A stretch of DNA of 64,000 nt from an uncultured Verrucomicrobia subdivision 3 bacterium (GCA_903918885.1 CAIXFY010000040.1:1-64000), one strand, 5' to 3'. Positions 49,394-58,373 are shown, counted from the first letter of the stretch. The notes: generated by a model from the sequence alone, not told the origin. Numbers and translations are program-made.

Positions 49394-49879
49394 TTATTTC
49401 CCTAGTTCCGCTCGCAGTTTTGCCGCCACGTCCAGCAATGCCTCCGGCACGACGCTCGTTTGCGCGATGACCGGCATGAAGTTCGTATCGCCGTTCCAGC
49501 GCGGCACGACGTGAATGTGCAGATGCTCCACGATACCTGCGCCAGCGACTTTGCCGAGATTAATGCCCACGTTGAAACCGTCCGGCTTCATCACCGCCTT
49601 GAGCGCATTGGTGCAGCGACGGACGAGTTTCCAGAGGTCAGCGCCTTCTTCATCCGTCAGCCCGTTCAAATCCGCGACTTCCTTGTAAGGCACAATCATC
49701 AGATGGCCACCGTTGTAGGGATAGCGGTTGAGCAGGGCGTAGCAGGTGCGGTCGCGGGCGATGACGAGGTTGCCCGCGTCGTCGCTGGACTGGGCGATGC
49801 TCGTGAACAGGCTCGCGTCGAGCTTGGGTTTCGGCGCGAGAATGTATTCGATGCGCCACGGCGCGTGGAGTGAGTCCAT
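49394..49879 (-). CDS. HIT domain protein
   Basis: LLNRYPYNGGHLMIVPY, VEHLHIHVVPRW (HxHxH). Confidence 0.92.
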   Translation of the reverse strand: MDSLHAPWRIEYILAPKPKLDASLFTSIAQSSDDAGNLVIARDRTCYALLNRYPYNGGHLMIVPYKEVADLNGLTDEEGADLWKLVRRCTNALKAVMKPDGFNVGINLGKVAGAGIVEHLHIHVVPRWNGDTNFMPVIAQTSVVPEALLDVAAKLRAELGK

Positions 49880-49944
49880 GGGGAAAATTTAAAACTCGTG
49901 GCAAATAAGGAAAGCAGGAAAACAGGAATCTTTTCCGGTCAAAA

Positions 49945-50199
49945 TCATTTCCGCCGTTGAAACAAATAGCGTGCAAATGAAATCAGCCCGGAGAATTTGT
50001 AGTTCGGATCCACATATTTCTCGATGACGTAGAAGGCAAAGTAATAAAACCGGCAGAAACTCCAGATAGCCATCGCGAGCAACGCGCCTTTGGACCATTT
50101 CGGATCGTCCAGAAGCAATAGAACGACGCAGACAATGCCGATGACCAGAAACAAAATCCCCTTGAGCTTGATCCAAAATGGATTCGACAGGTCTTTCAT
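49945..50199 (-). CDS. Small hypothetical membrane protein (84 aa)
   Basis: MKDLSNPFWIKLKGILFLVIGIVCVVLLLLDD; start immediately follows lpxB with overlapping ATG/TGA region. Confidence 0.65.
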   Translation of the reverse strand: MKDLSNPFWIKLKGILFLVIGIVCVVLLLLDDPKWSKGALLAMAIWSFCRFYYFAFYVIEKYVDPNYKFSGLISFARYLFQRRK

Positions 50200-51341
50200 G
50201 GGAACAAGCTCAACACCGCCGCCGCCGCGCGTCCAGTCGCGCCCGGTTCGCCGAGCGAGGCGATGATTTTTGCGAGCTGTGCTTTGATTTGTGTCCGGTG
50301 CGCTTCGTCTTGCAATAAATCCAGCGCGGCGCGTGAAAGATTTTCCGGCGTCGCCTCGTTCTGGATGAATTCCGGATAAACCGGCTCGCCGGCTAGCAGG
50401 TTGGGCATCGTCAGCGATTTCACTGTTACGATGCGCTTGGCGATCTGGTAGGTGAGCCACGAGGTTTTGTAGAGGGTCACCGTTGGCACGCCAAAGAACG
50501 CGCACTCCATCGTCACCGTGCCCGTCGAGGCGATGGCGACATCCGCCTCCGCCAGCGCCCACGGCAATTCGCCGATTTGGATTTCCAGATTCGCGCCGAG
50601 TGATTTTGCGAGCGACACCAAAGCCGGATTCGGCAAAACCATTTTCGCCTTCGCCGCCGGCAGCTTTTCCTGAATCAACTTCAGCGCGTCCAGCATCACC
50701 GGCAAATGCCTTTGCAATTCACTTTTGCGGCTGCCGGGCAGCAGTAGGATTTTTGGCGCAGCGGAATTGTCCGGCTTCTGCATTCTTAATTCTTCCTTCT
50801 GCATTCGCTCCACCATGGGATGACTGACGAATTCCACGCGCAGTTTGGGCACGCGCTTGGCATACCAATCCTTCTCAAACGGGAAAATGCTCAACAGCAG
50901 ATCATAGTCGCGTGCCAGCTTGTTCGCGCGGCCGGGACGCGACGCCCAGACCTGTGGCGAGACGAACTGGACGATTTTCGGATTCCACTTGGAAAACGGA
51001 TTCTCGCGGACGTATTTCTTCACCGCTTGACCGAAGCGCAGGTTGAACCCGCCATAATCCACGCCGATGACCACGTCTGGCTGGCGTTCAATCGCCAGCG
51101 CCAGCAGTTGATTGAACAGCCGCCGGAACTTCAAAATATTTTTCAGCACGTCCGTGATACCGATGACCGAGTGCTGGGTCAGGTCGAAAGCCAAGTCCAC
51201 GCCGGCGGCGGACATCTTGGCGCCACCCGCGCCGAAAAACTGCGCGTCAGGCAACTGCCCGCGCAGCGCGGACACGAGTTCCGCTGCGAGCAAATCCCCG
51301 CTCGCCTCACCGGCGATGAGCATGAAGGTTTTTGGTTTCAC
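50196..51341 (-). CDS. lpxB: Lipid-A-disaccharide synthase
   Basis: MLIAGEASGDLLAAELVSALR, FFGAGGAKMSAAGVDL, KIVQFVSPQVWASRPGRANKLARDYDLLLSIFPFEKDWY. Confidence 0.95.
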   Translation of the reverse strand: MKPKTFMLIAGEASGDLLAAELVSALRGQLPDAQFFGAGGAKMSAAGVDLAFDLTQHSVIGITDVLKNILKFRRLFNQLLALAIERQPDVVIGVDYGGFNLRFGQAVKKYVRENPFSKWNPKIVQFVSPQVWASRPGRANKLARDYDLLLSIFPFEKDWYAKRVPKLRVEFVSHPMVERMQKEELRMQKPDNSAAPKILLLPGSRKSELQRHLPVMLDALKLIQEKLPAAKAKMVLPNPALVSLAKSLGANLEIQIGELPWALAEADVAIASTGTVTMECAFFGVPTVTLYKTSWLTYQIAKRIVTVKSLTMPNLLAGEPVYPEFIQNEATPENLSRAALDLLQDEAHRTQIKAQLAKIIASLGEPGATGRAAAAVLSLFP

Positions 51342-51353
51342 GGTTTAAGTTTT

Positions 51354-51380
51354 GCCACAGAGGCACAGAGACGCAGAGAA
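51354..51380 (+). repeat. Left arm of 27-bp inverted repeat flanking the EVE-nuclease-like gene
   Basis: GCCACAGAGGCACAGAGACGCAGAGAA. Confidence 0.85.
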
Positions 51381-51382
51381 AC

Positions 51383-52528
51383 CTAATCGCCATTTTCTGC
51401 AGCAAAATACTCAGCGCTTTTCAAAAGAAAATCCGGTTTCAACGAAGAGGCCAAGCCAAGTTTGCGAATGCCATCAAGTTTTTCCGTTAGTTTTCCGAAA
51501 CCAAGGAAGCCGCAAATTTCCGCCACAGGCTTTTCTTTAAGTGAAAAAGTTGGCCGCAGGATTTCTTGTTTAACTTTTTCACGGCGTTCGTCTGGTGCAA
51601 CGAGGAATAGATTGATTTCAAGATTTGGCTGGAGTGCCAGCAGGTCGCTCATGCGGAGCAAGCCAGAATAAACGCTGGTTGTGCATTCGACTTCGAAAGC
51701 TGCAACAATCGAATTTCCCTTTAGCCACAATACGTCAATAAGCTCAATGGTGCGGTTCGTCGCCTCATTGAACTGCGTCGGCAATTCGTCAATCACATTT
51801 GGAAGTTTGCCAAGTTCTTTGCCGTTCCAGCTTCGTGAGCGATCATTACGCGCGACCCAAATTTCAAAGCCCATCTCCGCACCCAGTGTCATCAAGTGAT
51901 GCTGGATTTCAGTATGACGTGTTGTTGAAGTTTTTGTTTCAGCTTTATCAATGATTCCGGGCAGTTCTAAACTTTCGGCTTCTTCAGAATCTGGGACTGA
52001 AACAACAGTGGAAATCGTCTGCTTGCCTTTCAATCTTTCAGCTTTAAAAAATGGTTTGCGAGCCAGCTTCTTTGCGTCAAATGGACGAGAGATTGGAGAT
52101 TTTTCCGCTTCACGCAGAAGCTTAAGAATCAAATCGCCGTCTTCTTTTGGACGAAAAATCTTCGGACTGACTCTAACAAATCCCTTGAATTTGCCGCTGT
52201 CCGCTTCGGACTGGTAGAATCCAACCTTGCCTTTGAGTTCGTTCATTGGAACTCCGTTGGCGGGAGACAGCAGAACAATCGGCTTTACATCAACTCTTGA
52301 TGGAAATTCAGCATCTTTCCAAATGCGCGATTTGTTGTCGCTCTGGCCGATAACTTCAAGGGCGCCAACCCAACGCATTACGCCGGTTAGATAGCAAAGC
52401 AAAACATCTCCTGGCTGAATGCTCTGAACGGTCTTTCTCATCCTGTGGGTGAAGCCGGAAACAGAAGCGCCAGACTTTTGAAACTCTTCCCAAGTCGTTC
52501 CGGTGAACAAGTCCATCCAGTAGTTCAT
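51383..52528 (-). CDS. EVE-like (modified-base reader) domain fused to a putative PD-(D/E)XK-type nuclease domain
   Basis: N-term MNYWMDLFTGTTWEEF...VQSIQPGDVLLCYLTGVMRWVGALEVIG (EVE/PUA-like); C-term IELIDVLWLKGNSIVAAFEVECTTSVYSGLLRMSDLLALQPNL. Confidence 0.7.
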   Translation of the reverse strand: MNYWMDLFTGTTWEEFQKSGASVSGFTHRMRKTVQSIQPGDVLLCYLTGVMRWVGALEVIGQSDNKSRIWKDAEFPSRVDVKPIVLLSPANGVPMNELKGKVGFYQSEADSGKFKGFVRVSPKIFRPKEDGDLILKLLREAEKSPISRPFDAKKLARKPFFKAERLKGKQTISTVVSVPDSEEAESLELPGIIDKAETKTSTTRHTEIQHHLMTLGAEMGFEIWVARNDRSRSWNGKELGKLPNVIDELPTQFNEATNRTIELIDVLWLKGNSIVAAFEVECTTSVYSGLLRMSDLLALQPNLEINLFLVAPDERREKVKQEILRPTFSLKEKPVAEICGFLGFGKLTEKLDGIRKLGLASSLKPDFLLKSAEYFAAENGD

Positions 52529-52567
52529 AATTTAAATTTTATCAGTTAAACATTTGCCGCCAAGAAA

Positions 52568-52594
52568 TTCTCTTCGTCTCTGTGCCTCTGTGGC
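52568..52594 (-). repeat. Right arm of 27-bp inverted repeat flanking the EVE-nuclease-like gene
   Basis: TTCTCTTCGTCTCTGTGCCTCTGTGGC = reverse complement of 51354..51380 with one mismatch. Confidence 0.85.
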
Positions 52595-53625
52595 TACTTT
52601 ATCTGCTGAATTTGCCTTGTGATTTCAAACGCCAGGTCCAAGGCTTGTTTGGCGGATTCGCCGCTGACCTTCGGGGTTTGCTTCTGTTCGACGCAGTGGA
52701 CGAAGTGTTGCAGTTCCAGCTTGAGCGGTTCGTCTTTCGTGATGGGCACTGGCTCGCGCACGATTTTTTTGCCGGCAAATTCGCTGACGATGGCGGAGTC
52801 TTTGCCGATGCCGAGCTTCGCCGCCATGAGTTTCTTGATGAACGGCGTTTCCTGTTCGCCATCGCGGGCGACGCGGTAGACGTAGCCTTCCTGCACGCGG
52901 TAATCGAGTGAGATGTAGCAGGGATTCGTCGGGCCGCTGAAGACGCGGATCTTGCGCATCCGCTCCGGGCTGACGCGGCTGGCGGTGAGGTTGGCCACGC
53001 AGCCGTTGGCAAATTTTAAGCGCACGTTGGCGATGTCCTCGCTCTTACTCAACACGGGAATGCCCACGCCATCCACGCTGGTCACGGGCGATTTCACGAA
53101 CGCGAGCACGATGTCGAGGTCGTGGATCATCAAATCCAGCACCACGCCGATGTCGGTGGAGCGGGCCGGGAAGGGCGACAGGCGGTGGCATTCGATAAAC
53201 TTCGGTTCGGTGGCGATGGTTTGGAGAAAAGTGAAAACGGGATTGAACCGCTCGACGTGACCGACTTGCAGGACGAGATTATTTTTCTGGGCGAGTTCGC
53301 ACAGTTCGGCGGCCTGCGCGGAATTGTCGGTCATCGGCTTCTCAACGAGAACGTGTTTGCCGGCGGCGAGCAACTGTTTGGCGATTTCAAAATGCGTCGT
53401 CGTGGGAGTGGCAATGTTCATCGCGTCGCTGGCGGCGGCGGCTTCGGCGACGGACGTGAAGACGCGGAGCTTATGTTTCTCCGCAATCTTGCGGGCGGTT
53501 TCCGTATGCGCGTCGAAAATGCCGGTGAGTTCCACTGCGCCGGCGGCGTGGAGTTCGGAGTAGATGCGGGCGTGATGTTGACCGAGCGAGCCGGTGCCGA
53601 GAACGGCGACTTTAATCTTTGCCAT
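52594..53625 (-). CDS. Gfo/Idh/MocA family NAD-dependent oxidoreductase
   Basis: KVAVLGTGSLGQHHARIYSEL, GKHVLVEKPMTDNSAQAAEL, VGHVERFNPVF. Start MAKIKVAVLG at 53625 preferred. Confidence 0.92.
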   Translation of the reverse strand: MAKIKVAVLGTGSLGQHHARIYSELHAAGAVELTGIFDAHTETARKIAEKHKLRVFTSVAEAAAASDAMNIATPTTTHFEIAKQLLAAGKHVLVEKPMTDNSAQAAELCELAQKNNLVLQVGHVERFNPVFTFLQTIATEPKFIECHRLSPFPARSTDIGVVLDLMIHDLDIVLAFVKSPVTSVDGVGIPVLSKSEDIANVRLKFANGCVANLTASRVSPERMRKIRVFSGPTNPCYISLDYRVQEGYVYRVARDGEQETPFIKKLMAAKLGIGKDSAIVSEFAGKKIVREPVPITKDEPLKLELQHFVHCVEQKQTPKVSGESAKQALDLAFEITRQIQQIK

Positions 53626-53669
53626 TCGCGGAGTTTGCCAGTGAATTGGTCTGCGGAAAATCAAAATTG

Positions 53670-53755
53670 CTCACGCAAAGACGCGAAGGCGCAAAGTTAA
53701 ACCTAGAAACTACGGCTGCTTCAAAGAACTTCGCGGCTTTGCGCCTTTGCGTGAG
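53670..53755. repeat. Imperfect inverted repeat in promoter region between divergent Gfo/Idh and plsY genes
   Basis: CTCACGCAAAGACGCGAAGGCGCAAAG ... CTTCGCGGCTTTGCGCCTTTGCGTGAG. Confidence 0.8.
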
Positions 53756-53798
53756 ATTTGGTTTTGAACTTTTGGCGTTGGACTCATAGACTGCGCGC

Positions 53799-54458
53799 GT
53801 GCCAATTCTCGCTTACATTCTGGTTGCACTCGGTGCGTATCTGCTCGGCTCGATTCCGACCGGCTTTCTCGTGGCGAAGGCGAAGGGCATAGACATCCGC
53901 AGCGTGGGCAGCGGCAACATCGGCGCGACCAACGCCATGCGCGTGCTGGGCAAACCAGCAGGGATTTTCGTGCTGCTCGCGGATGCGGCAAAGGGATATG
54001 GTGCGTGTTATCTAGGGGTAATATTTTGCTCGTTTTATATTCGCTGGCATTATGGAGCGATGTGTATTCCAACTGGTGAACAAGTCGAACATACACTCCT
54101 CACTACCGGCATTTTCGCCGTGCTCGGCCACAACTACACCTGCTGGCTTAAATTCAAAGGCGGCAAGGGCATCGCGACAACGGCCGGCGTTTACCTCGCC
54201 CTCGCGCCGTGGGCGCTGCTGATTGCGTTGGCGGTTTTCATCCTCGCGATTGTGCTGACGCGGTATGTTTCCGTCGGCTCTATCGCGGGAGCGATTGCGC
54301 TGCCGACGACGGTTTGGTTAATGATGCCGCAAAATATTTTTCTCGGCATCGTCACGACGGCGCTCGGCGCGCTGGCGATCTACAAACACAAGTCCAACAT
54401 TCAACGGCTCATCGCCGGCACGGAAAACCGGCTCGGCCAAAAAAAGGAATCGAAATGA
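53799..54458 (+). CDS. plsY: Glycerol-3-phosphate acyltransferase PlsY (GTG start)
   Basis: LLGSIPTGFLVAKAKGIDIRSVGSGNIGATNAMRVLGKPAG, GHNYTCWLKFKGGKGIATTAGV. Confidence 0.95.
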   Translation: MPILAYILVALGAYLLGSIPTGFLVAKAKGIDIRSVGSGNIGATNAMRVLGKPAGIFVLLADAAKGYGACYLGVIFCSFYIRWHYGAMCIPTGEQVEHTLLTTGIFAVLGHNYTCWLKFKGGKGIATTAGVYLALAPWALLIALAVFILAIVLTRYVSVGSIAGAIALPTTVWLMMPQNIFLGIVTTALGALAIYKHKSNIQRLIAGTENRLGQKKESK

Positions 54459-54514
54459 AAAATATCCATCGGGAAAAATTAGCGAGCGGTGCAAGCGGTT
54501 TCTCTTTGCAAAAA

Positions 54515-54578
54515 GTCCCCCTCATCCCGGCCTTCTCCCCCAGCGGGGGAGAAGGTGTCCGCAGGACGGATGAGGGGG
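54515..54578. repeat. Palindromic intergenic repeat (CCCCCTCATCC...CCCCAGCGGGG...GGATGAGGGGG)
   Basis: CCCCCTCATCCCGGCCTTCTCCCCCAGCGGGGGAGAAGGTGTCCGCAGGACGGATGAGGGGG between plsY and gpsA. Confidence 0.8.
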
Positions 54579-54636
54579 CGCTCGGTGAACCTTGCGTTAG
54601 CTATTATTGCTCGCATCATCTATGGAGGGCTGAGAA

Positions 54637-55614
54637 ATGAGAATCTGCGTTTTGGGCGCGGGCGCGTGGGGTGCGGCGCTGGCCAAAGTCCTCCACGAAA
54701 ACGGCAACGCCGTGACGCTGTGGGACATCAACGCCGCGCTGCTGGCGGAACTCCAATCCGGCCGCAGCGAAAAGCTTTTGCCCGGCGTCGCGTTACCGAC
54801 GGATTGGAAGACGGAGCCAGATTTTGCCAAAGCCACGGGCGGACGCGAAGTGCTGGTGCTGGCGATTCCCTCGCAATTTTTCCGCGACGTGGCGGTGAAG
54901 CTGAAAGGTCATCCGGGAATTTTCGTCAGCGTCACCAAAGGCATCGAGTTTGAAACGGGCGAGACGATGAGCCGGATTTTGCGCGAGCAGGCACCGGCGG
55001 ATCGAGTGGCGGCGCTGTCGGGTCCAAGTTTCGCGCGCGAGGTGGCGCTGGGGATTCCGACTTCCATCGTCTGCGCGAGCGAGAGCGAAGGCACGGCGAA
55101 AATCGTCCAGGGACTTTTTCACCGTCCGGAATTTCGCATCTACCGCAACACCGACATCCTCGGCGTGGAATACGGCGCGGCGCTGAAAAACGTCATCGCC
55201 GTCGGCGCGGGCGTGGGCGACGGCCTCGGTTACGGCGACAACACGAAGGCGGGTTTGGTGTCGCGCGCGTTGTCCGAAATGCGCCGGCTCGGCGTGGCGT
55301 GCGGCGCGAAGCCGGAGACGTTCAACGGCTTGAGCGGCATGGGCGACCTGATGCTGACGTGTTTTTCCAAGCAGAGCCGCAATCGCGATTTGGGCGAGCG
55401 CATTGGGAAAGGTGAGACGATTGAACAAATCATCGCGTCGCATCCGAAGCTGGCGGAAGGTTATCCAACGGCGCGCTCGGCGCATCGGCTGGCGAAGGAG
55501 AAAGGCGTGCCGACGCCGATCATTGACGAGGTTTACGCGATGCTTTACGAGGGTAAAAATCCGAAGCAAGCCGTGCGTGATTTGATTTCCCGCGCGTTCA
55601 AGGCGGAGGATTAG
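54637..55614 (+). CDS. gpsA: Glycerol-3-phosphate dehydrogenase [NAD(P)+]
   Basis: VLGAGAWGAALAKVLHENGNAVTLWD, GIEFETGETMSRIL, GVEYGAALKNVIAVGAGVGDGLGYGDNTKAGLVSRAL. Confidence 0.97.
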   Translation: MRICVLGAGAWGAALAKVLHENGNAVTLWDINAALLAELQSGRSEKLLPGVALPTDWKTEPDFAKATGGREVLVLAIPSQFFRDVAVKLKGHPGIFVSVTKGIEFETGETMSRILREQAPADRVAALSGPSFAREVALGIPTSIVCASESEGTAKIVQGLFHRPEFRIYRNTDILGVEYGAALKNVIAVGAGVGDGLGYGDNTKAGLVSRALSEMRRLGVACGAKPETFNGLSGMGDLMLTCFSKQSRNRDLGERIGKGETIEQIIASHPKLAEGYPTARSAHRLAKEKGVPTPIIDEVYAMLYEGKNPKQAVRDLISRAFKAED

Positions 55615-56774
55615 CCGATGGTGGGCTTGAGCGGCTGCGAGCGGATGATTTCGCGGTTGAGACGTTGAAACCACGGCTGCGGTTTCACGGTCGGCGCGCT
55701 TGTTAGCTTGCGCTGGCGCGAATTGAATTCCAGCCATACCACCCAAATTGAAATCGCGGCAATCACGGACAGGCCGAGAAAAATTTGTTGCACGCCGGTC
55801 ATCGGAAACATCTGGATTACCGACGCGGCGCAGACGACGAGTGGCAGGTGCAGCGCAAACACTGCCAGCGAATGTCTTCCCCACAACGCTGTTTGTTCCA
55901 TTAGCGCTGCGGGCGGGCGCGGATTCCACGCCACGAGGAAAACTACCCACGCGGCGAAATTCAGCAGCCGCAACGGGCCGAGCGTCCATTTGTCCATCCA
56001 CAGGTAAATCGCGGGATTGATGTCTGCGCTCGGAATAATTCCATGTCGCGCACACAAGCCAGCCAGCACGACGACACCAGCCGCAATGAAGAAAAACTTT
56101 TTTGGTTTGGGTGAAATAATTTCGCGGCGGAGTGAAGTTTCGCCGAGAGCGACACCGGTGAACCAGAGAAATTGCCACGCCAGCAGGTTAAACGAGCCGC
56201 CGCGAACGGGCAGTGTGTTGGCCGGAAAATGGATTTCTGGAAATTGCGCCGTGATCCAGCCGAGGAATGAAACCGCCAGCACGACGCCCCAACCGCGCCG
56301 CCGCGCGGCAACCAAAACAAAAGGCGTCGCCAATAGCAGCACGACATAGAGCGGTAGGATGTCGAACAGCGGTGGTTGGTGCAGCAGAAGCGGGATTAGC
56401 AACAGGCTACCGAGCGGATGCTGGAGAAAATCGTGGAAATGATTCGCGAGCGGCGCGACCTGCCGCGCGTAAGCCCACGCGATGAGCGCCACTGGCAGCA
56501 GCACGGCCAGATGCACGATGTAAACGAGCTTGGCGCGGTTCCAGATGCGGCGGGACATTTCGGTCCAGCCGTTTTTCAAGTAGGTTTTGCCATAGACCAC
56601 ACCCGCGAGACACGCGCTCAAGAAGATAAAGCCCTCGGCGGCGCTGGTAAATCCGAACGGTTCCTGCAAGGCGTGGGAGAGTGGCGACGGCACATGAACG
56701 CCGGCCATGATGACCAGAAACATTCCCCGCACGGCATCTAGCCGCATGTCCCGAACTTTCAGACTGGTGTTCAA
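55611..56774 (-). CDS. OpgC-like multi-pass membrane acyltransferase family protein
   Basis: RDMRLDAVRGMFLVIMAGVHVPSPL...TSAAEGFIFLSACLAGVVYGKTY and repeated TM segments. Confidence 0.8.
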   Translation of the reverse strand: MNTSLKVRDMRLDAVRGMFLVIMAGVHVPSPLSHALQEPFGFTSAAEGFIFLSACLAGVVYGKTYLKNGWTEMSRRIWNRAKLVYIVHLAVLLPVALIAWAYARQVAPLANHFHDFLQHPLGSLLLIPLLLHQPPLFDILPLYVVLLLATPFVLVAARRRGWGVVLAVSFLGWITAQFPEIHFPANTLPVRGGSFNLLAWQFLWFTGVALGETSLRREIISPKPKKFFFIAAGVVVLAGLCARHGIIPSADINPAIYLWMDKWTLGPLRLLNFAAWVVFLVAWNPRPPAALMEQTALWGRHSLAVFALHLPLVVCAASVIQMFPMTGVQQIFLGLSVIAAISIWVVWLEFNSRQRKLTSAPTVKPQPWFQRLNREIIRSQPLKPTIG

Positions 56775-56871
56775 AAATTCCTTGTTTTGGAATTAGAAAA
56801 TTAACTACTCCTCTTAAGGACCTCTTTTCTACGCCGGGAACCGGTCGGCGTCAAATCAAAACCGGTTCCAT

Positions 56872-57771
56872 TCAGCCAACCGGCTTTTGCCACGCGCTCA
56901 TCGGGAAGCGTTCGCCGCAATCGAGGCACTGCGTCAAATCATATTGCGCGCCGCATTGCGGGCAGGCGGCATGGGTGGCAAAGGTGTCGAAGGCGGTTTT
57001 GCACTGACCGCAGCGCCAGAGTTCGCCGAGCGGTGGCGCGGTGCGGCACGACGGACACGCGAACCCTTCGCGGCGTGGAATCTTGGCAATCTTTGCCAAA
57101 GCGCGCGCCTGCATGAGTCCACCCCAGCAGTTCAGCGCAATGAAAACCGCCATGATAATCAGCCAAGTATCGCCCGCCCAAACCGCCACGGCGATTAATC
57201 CGACGACGCCTACGATGCCAATCACACTTGCGGCCATCAGGCTGTTCGCCCGCCCGAACGGAAACCACAGCAGCGCGCGCAGGATTTGGCCGCCGTCAAG
57301 CGGATAGACCGGCAGCAGGTTGAAGGCGAGCAGCACGGTGTTGATGATCGTGACGTTGCGCAACAGCAGAAACGCATCCGGCGCGGCGTCCGCCCAGCCG
57401 TGATGTTTGCCAAAATAATACAGGCCGAAGAACAACGGCGTGAGCGCCACGTTCACCAGCGGTCCCGCAGCGATGCTCCACAACATCGCGCCCGGGCGTT
57501 GTGGTGGGTTGACATAGGCCACGCCACCGAGCGGCCAGAGGACGATGAGGTTGGCCCCGCCGCCGACCGAGCGGCACGCGAGCGCGTGGCCGAATTCATG
57601 CGTCAACACAATCAGGAACAGCGACAAAATTTCCAGCGCGCTCCAGCCGTAGTTGGAATACGCGTGCGGCCGGCTGGTGAAATAAAAAAACGCCACAAAC
57701 CACGCCCAGTGCAGATACACGTCCACCCCCAGCAGGCGGAACAATTTTACTGAGCCTTTGCGCGTGGGCAT
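56872..57771 (-). CDS. Site-2 protease family (M50) protein with C-terminal zinc ribbons
   Basis: VLTHEFGHALACRSVG (HExxH-like HEFGH), NLLPVYPLDGGQILRALLW, C-terminal CPSC..CGQC..CPQC..CLDC cysteine pairs. Confidence 0.9.
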   Translation of the reverse strand: MPTRKGSVKLFRLLGVDVYLHWAWFVAFFYFTSRPHAYSNYGWSALEILSLFLIVLTHEFGHALACRSVGGGANLIVLWPLGGVAYVNPPQRPGAMLWSIAAGPLVNVALTPLFFGLYYFGKHHGWADAAPDAFLLLRNVTIINTVLLAFNLLPVYPLDGGQILRALLWFPFGRANSLMAASVIGIVGVVGLIAVAVWAGDTWLIIMAVFIALNCWGGLMQARALAKIAKIPRREGFACPSCRTAPPLGELWRCGQCKTAFDTFATHAACPQCGAQYDLTQCLDCGERFPMSAWQKPVG

Positions 57772-58373
57772 CAGAGCGCTCCCTTGATGAGTTTGAGCAG
57801 TTCCGCGTGCGACTCGACGGCCTTGAACTGCGGAAATTCTTGCTTCACCTTTTCCGGCGCGTGGATGAGGAAACCCGCGTTCGCCTCGCCGAGCATCGCG
57901 GTGTCGTTGTAGGAATCGCCGGCGGCGACGACGTGATAGTTCAGCGACTTCAGCGCGGCGACGGATTTTTGTTTCTGGTTAGGCTGGCGCAACTGGTAGC
58001 CGGCGATGCGGTCTTTTTCCACAATCAGGCGATGGCAAAAAAGCGTCGGCCAATTCAACTGCTTCATCAGCGGCTGCGCAAATTGCTCAAACGTGTCGGA
58101 CAGAATGATGACTTGCACCAGCGAGCGCAGTTCGTCGAGAAATTCTTTTCCGCCCGGCAGCGGTTGGAGCGTGCCGATGACTTCCTGAATGTGTGAAAGA
58201 TTGATGCCGTGCCGGTCGAGGATACCGATGCGGTAATTCATCAGCTTGTCGTAATCCGGCTCGTCGCGCGTGGTGCGGCGGAGTTCCGGGATGCCGGTCT
58301 TCTCGGCGACGGCGATCCAGATTTCCGGCGTCAGCACGCCTTCCATGTCCAAAGTCACGATGGCTTGTTTCAT
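57771..58373 (-). CDS. thrH: ThrH-like HAD phosphatase (phosphoserine phosphatase / homoserine phosphotransferase family)
   Basis: MKQAIVTLDMEGVLTPEIWIAVAEKTGIPELRRTTRDEPDYDKLMNYRI; AAGDSYNDTAML. Confidence 0.88.
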   Translation of the reverse strand: MKQAIVTLDMEGVLTPEIWIAVAEKTGIPELRRTTRDEPDYDKLMNYRIGILDRHGINLSHIQEVIGTLQPLPGGKEFLDELRSLVQVIILSDTFEQFAQPLMKQLNWPTLFCHRLIVEKDRIAGYQLRQPNQKQKSVAALKSLNYHVVAAGDSYNDTAMLGEANAGFLIHAPEKVKQEFPQFKAVESHAELLKLIKGAL

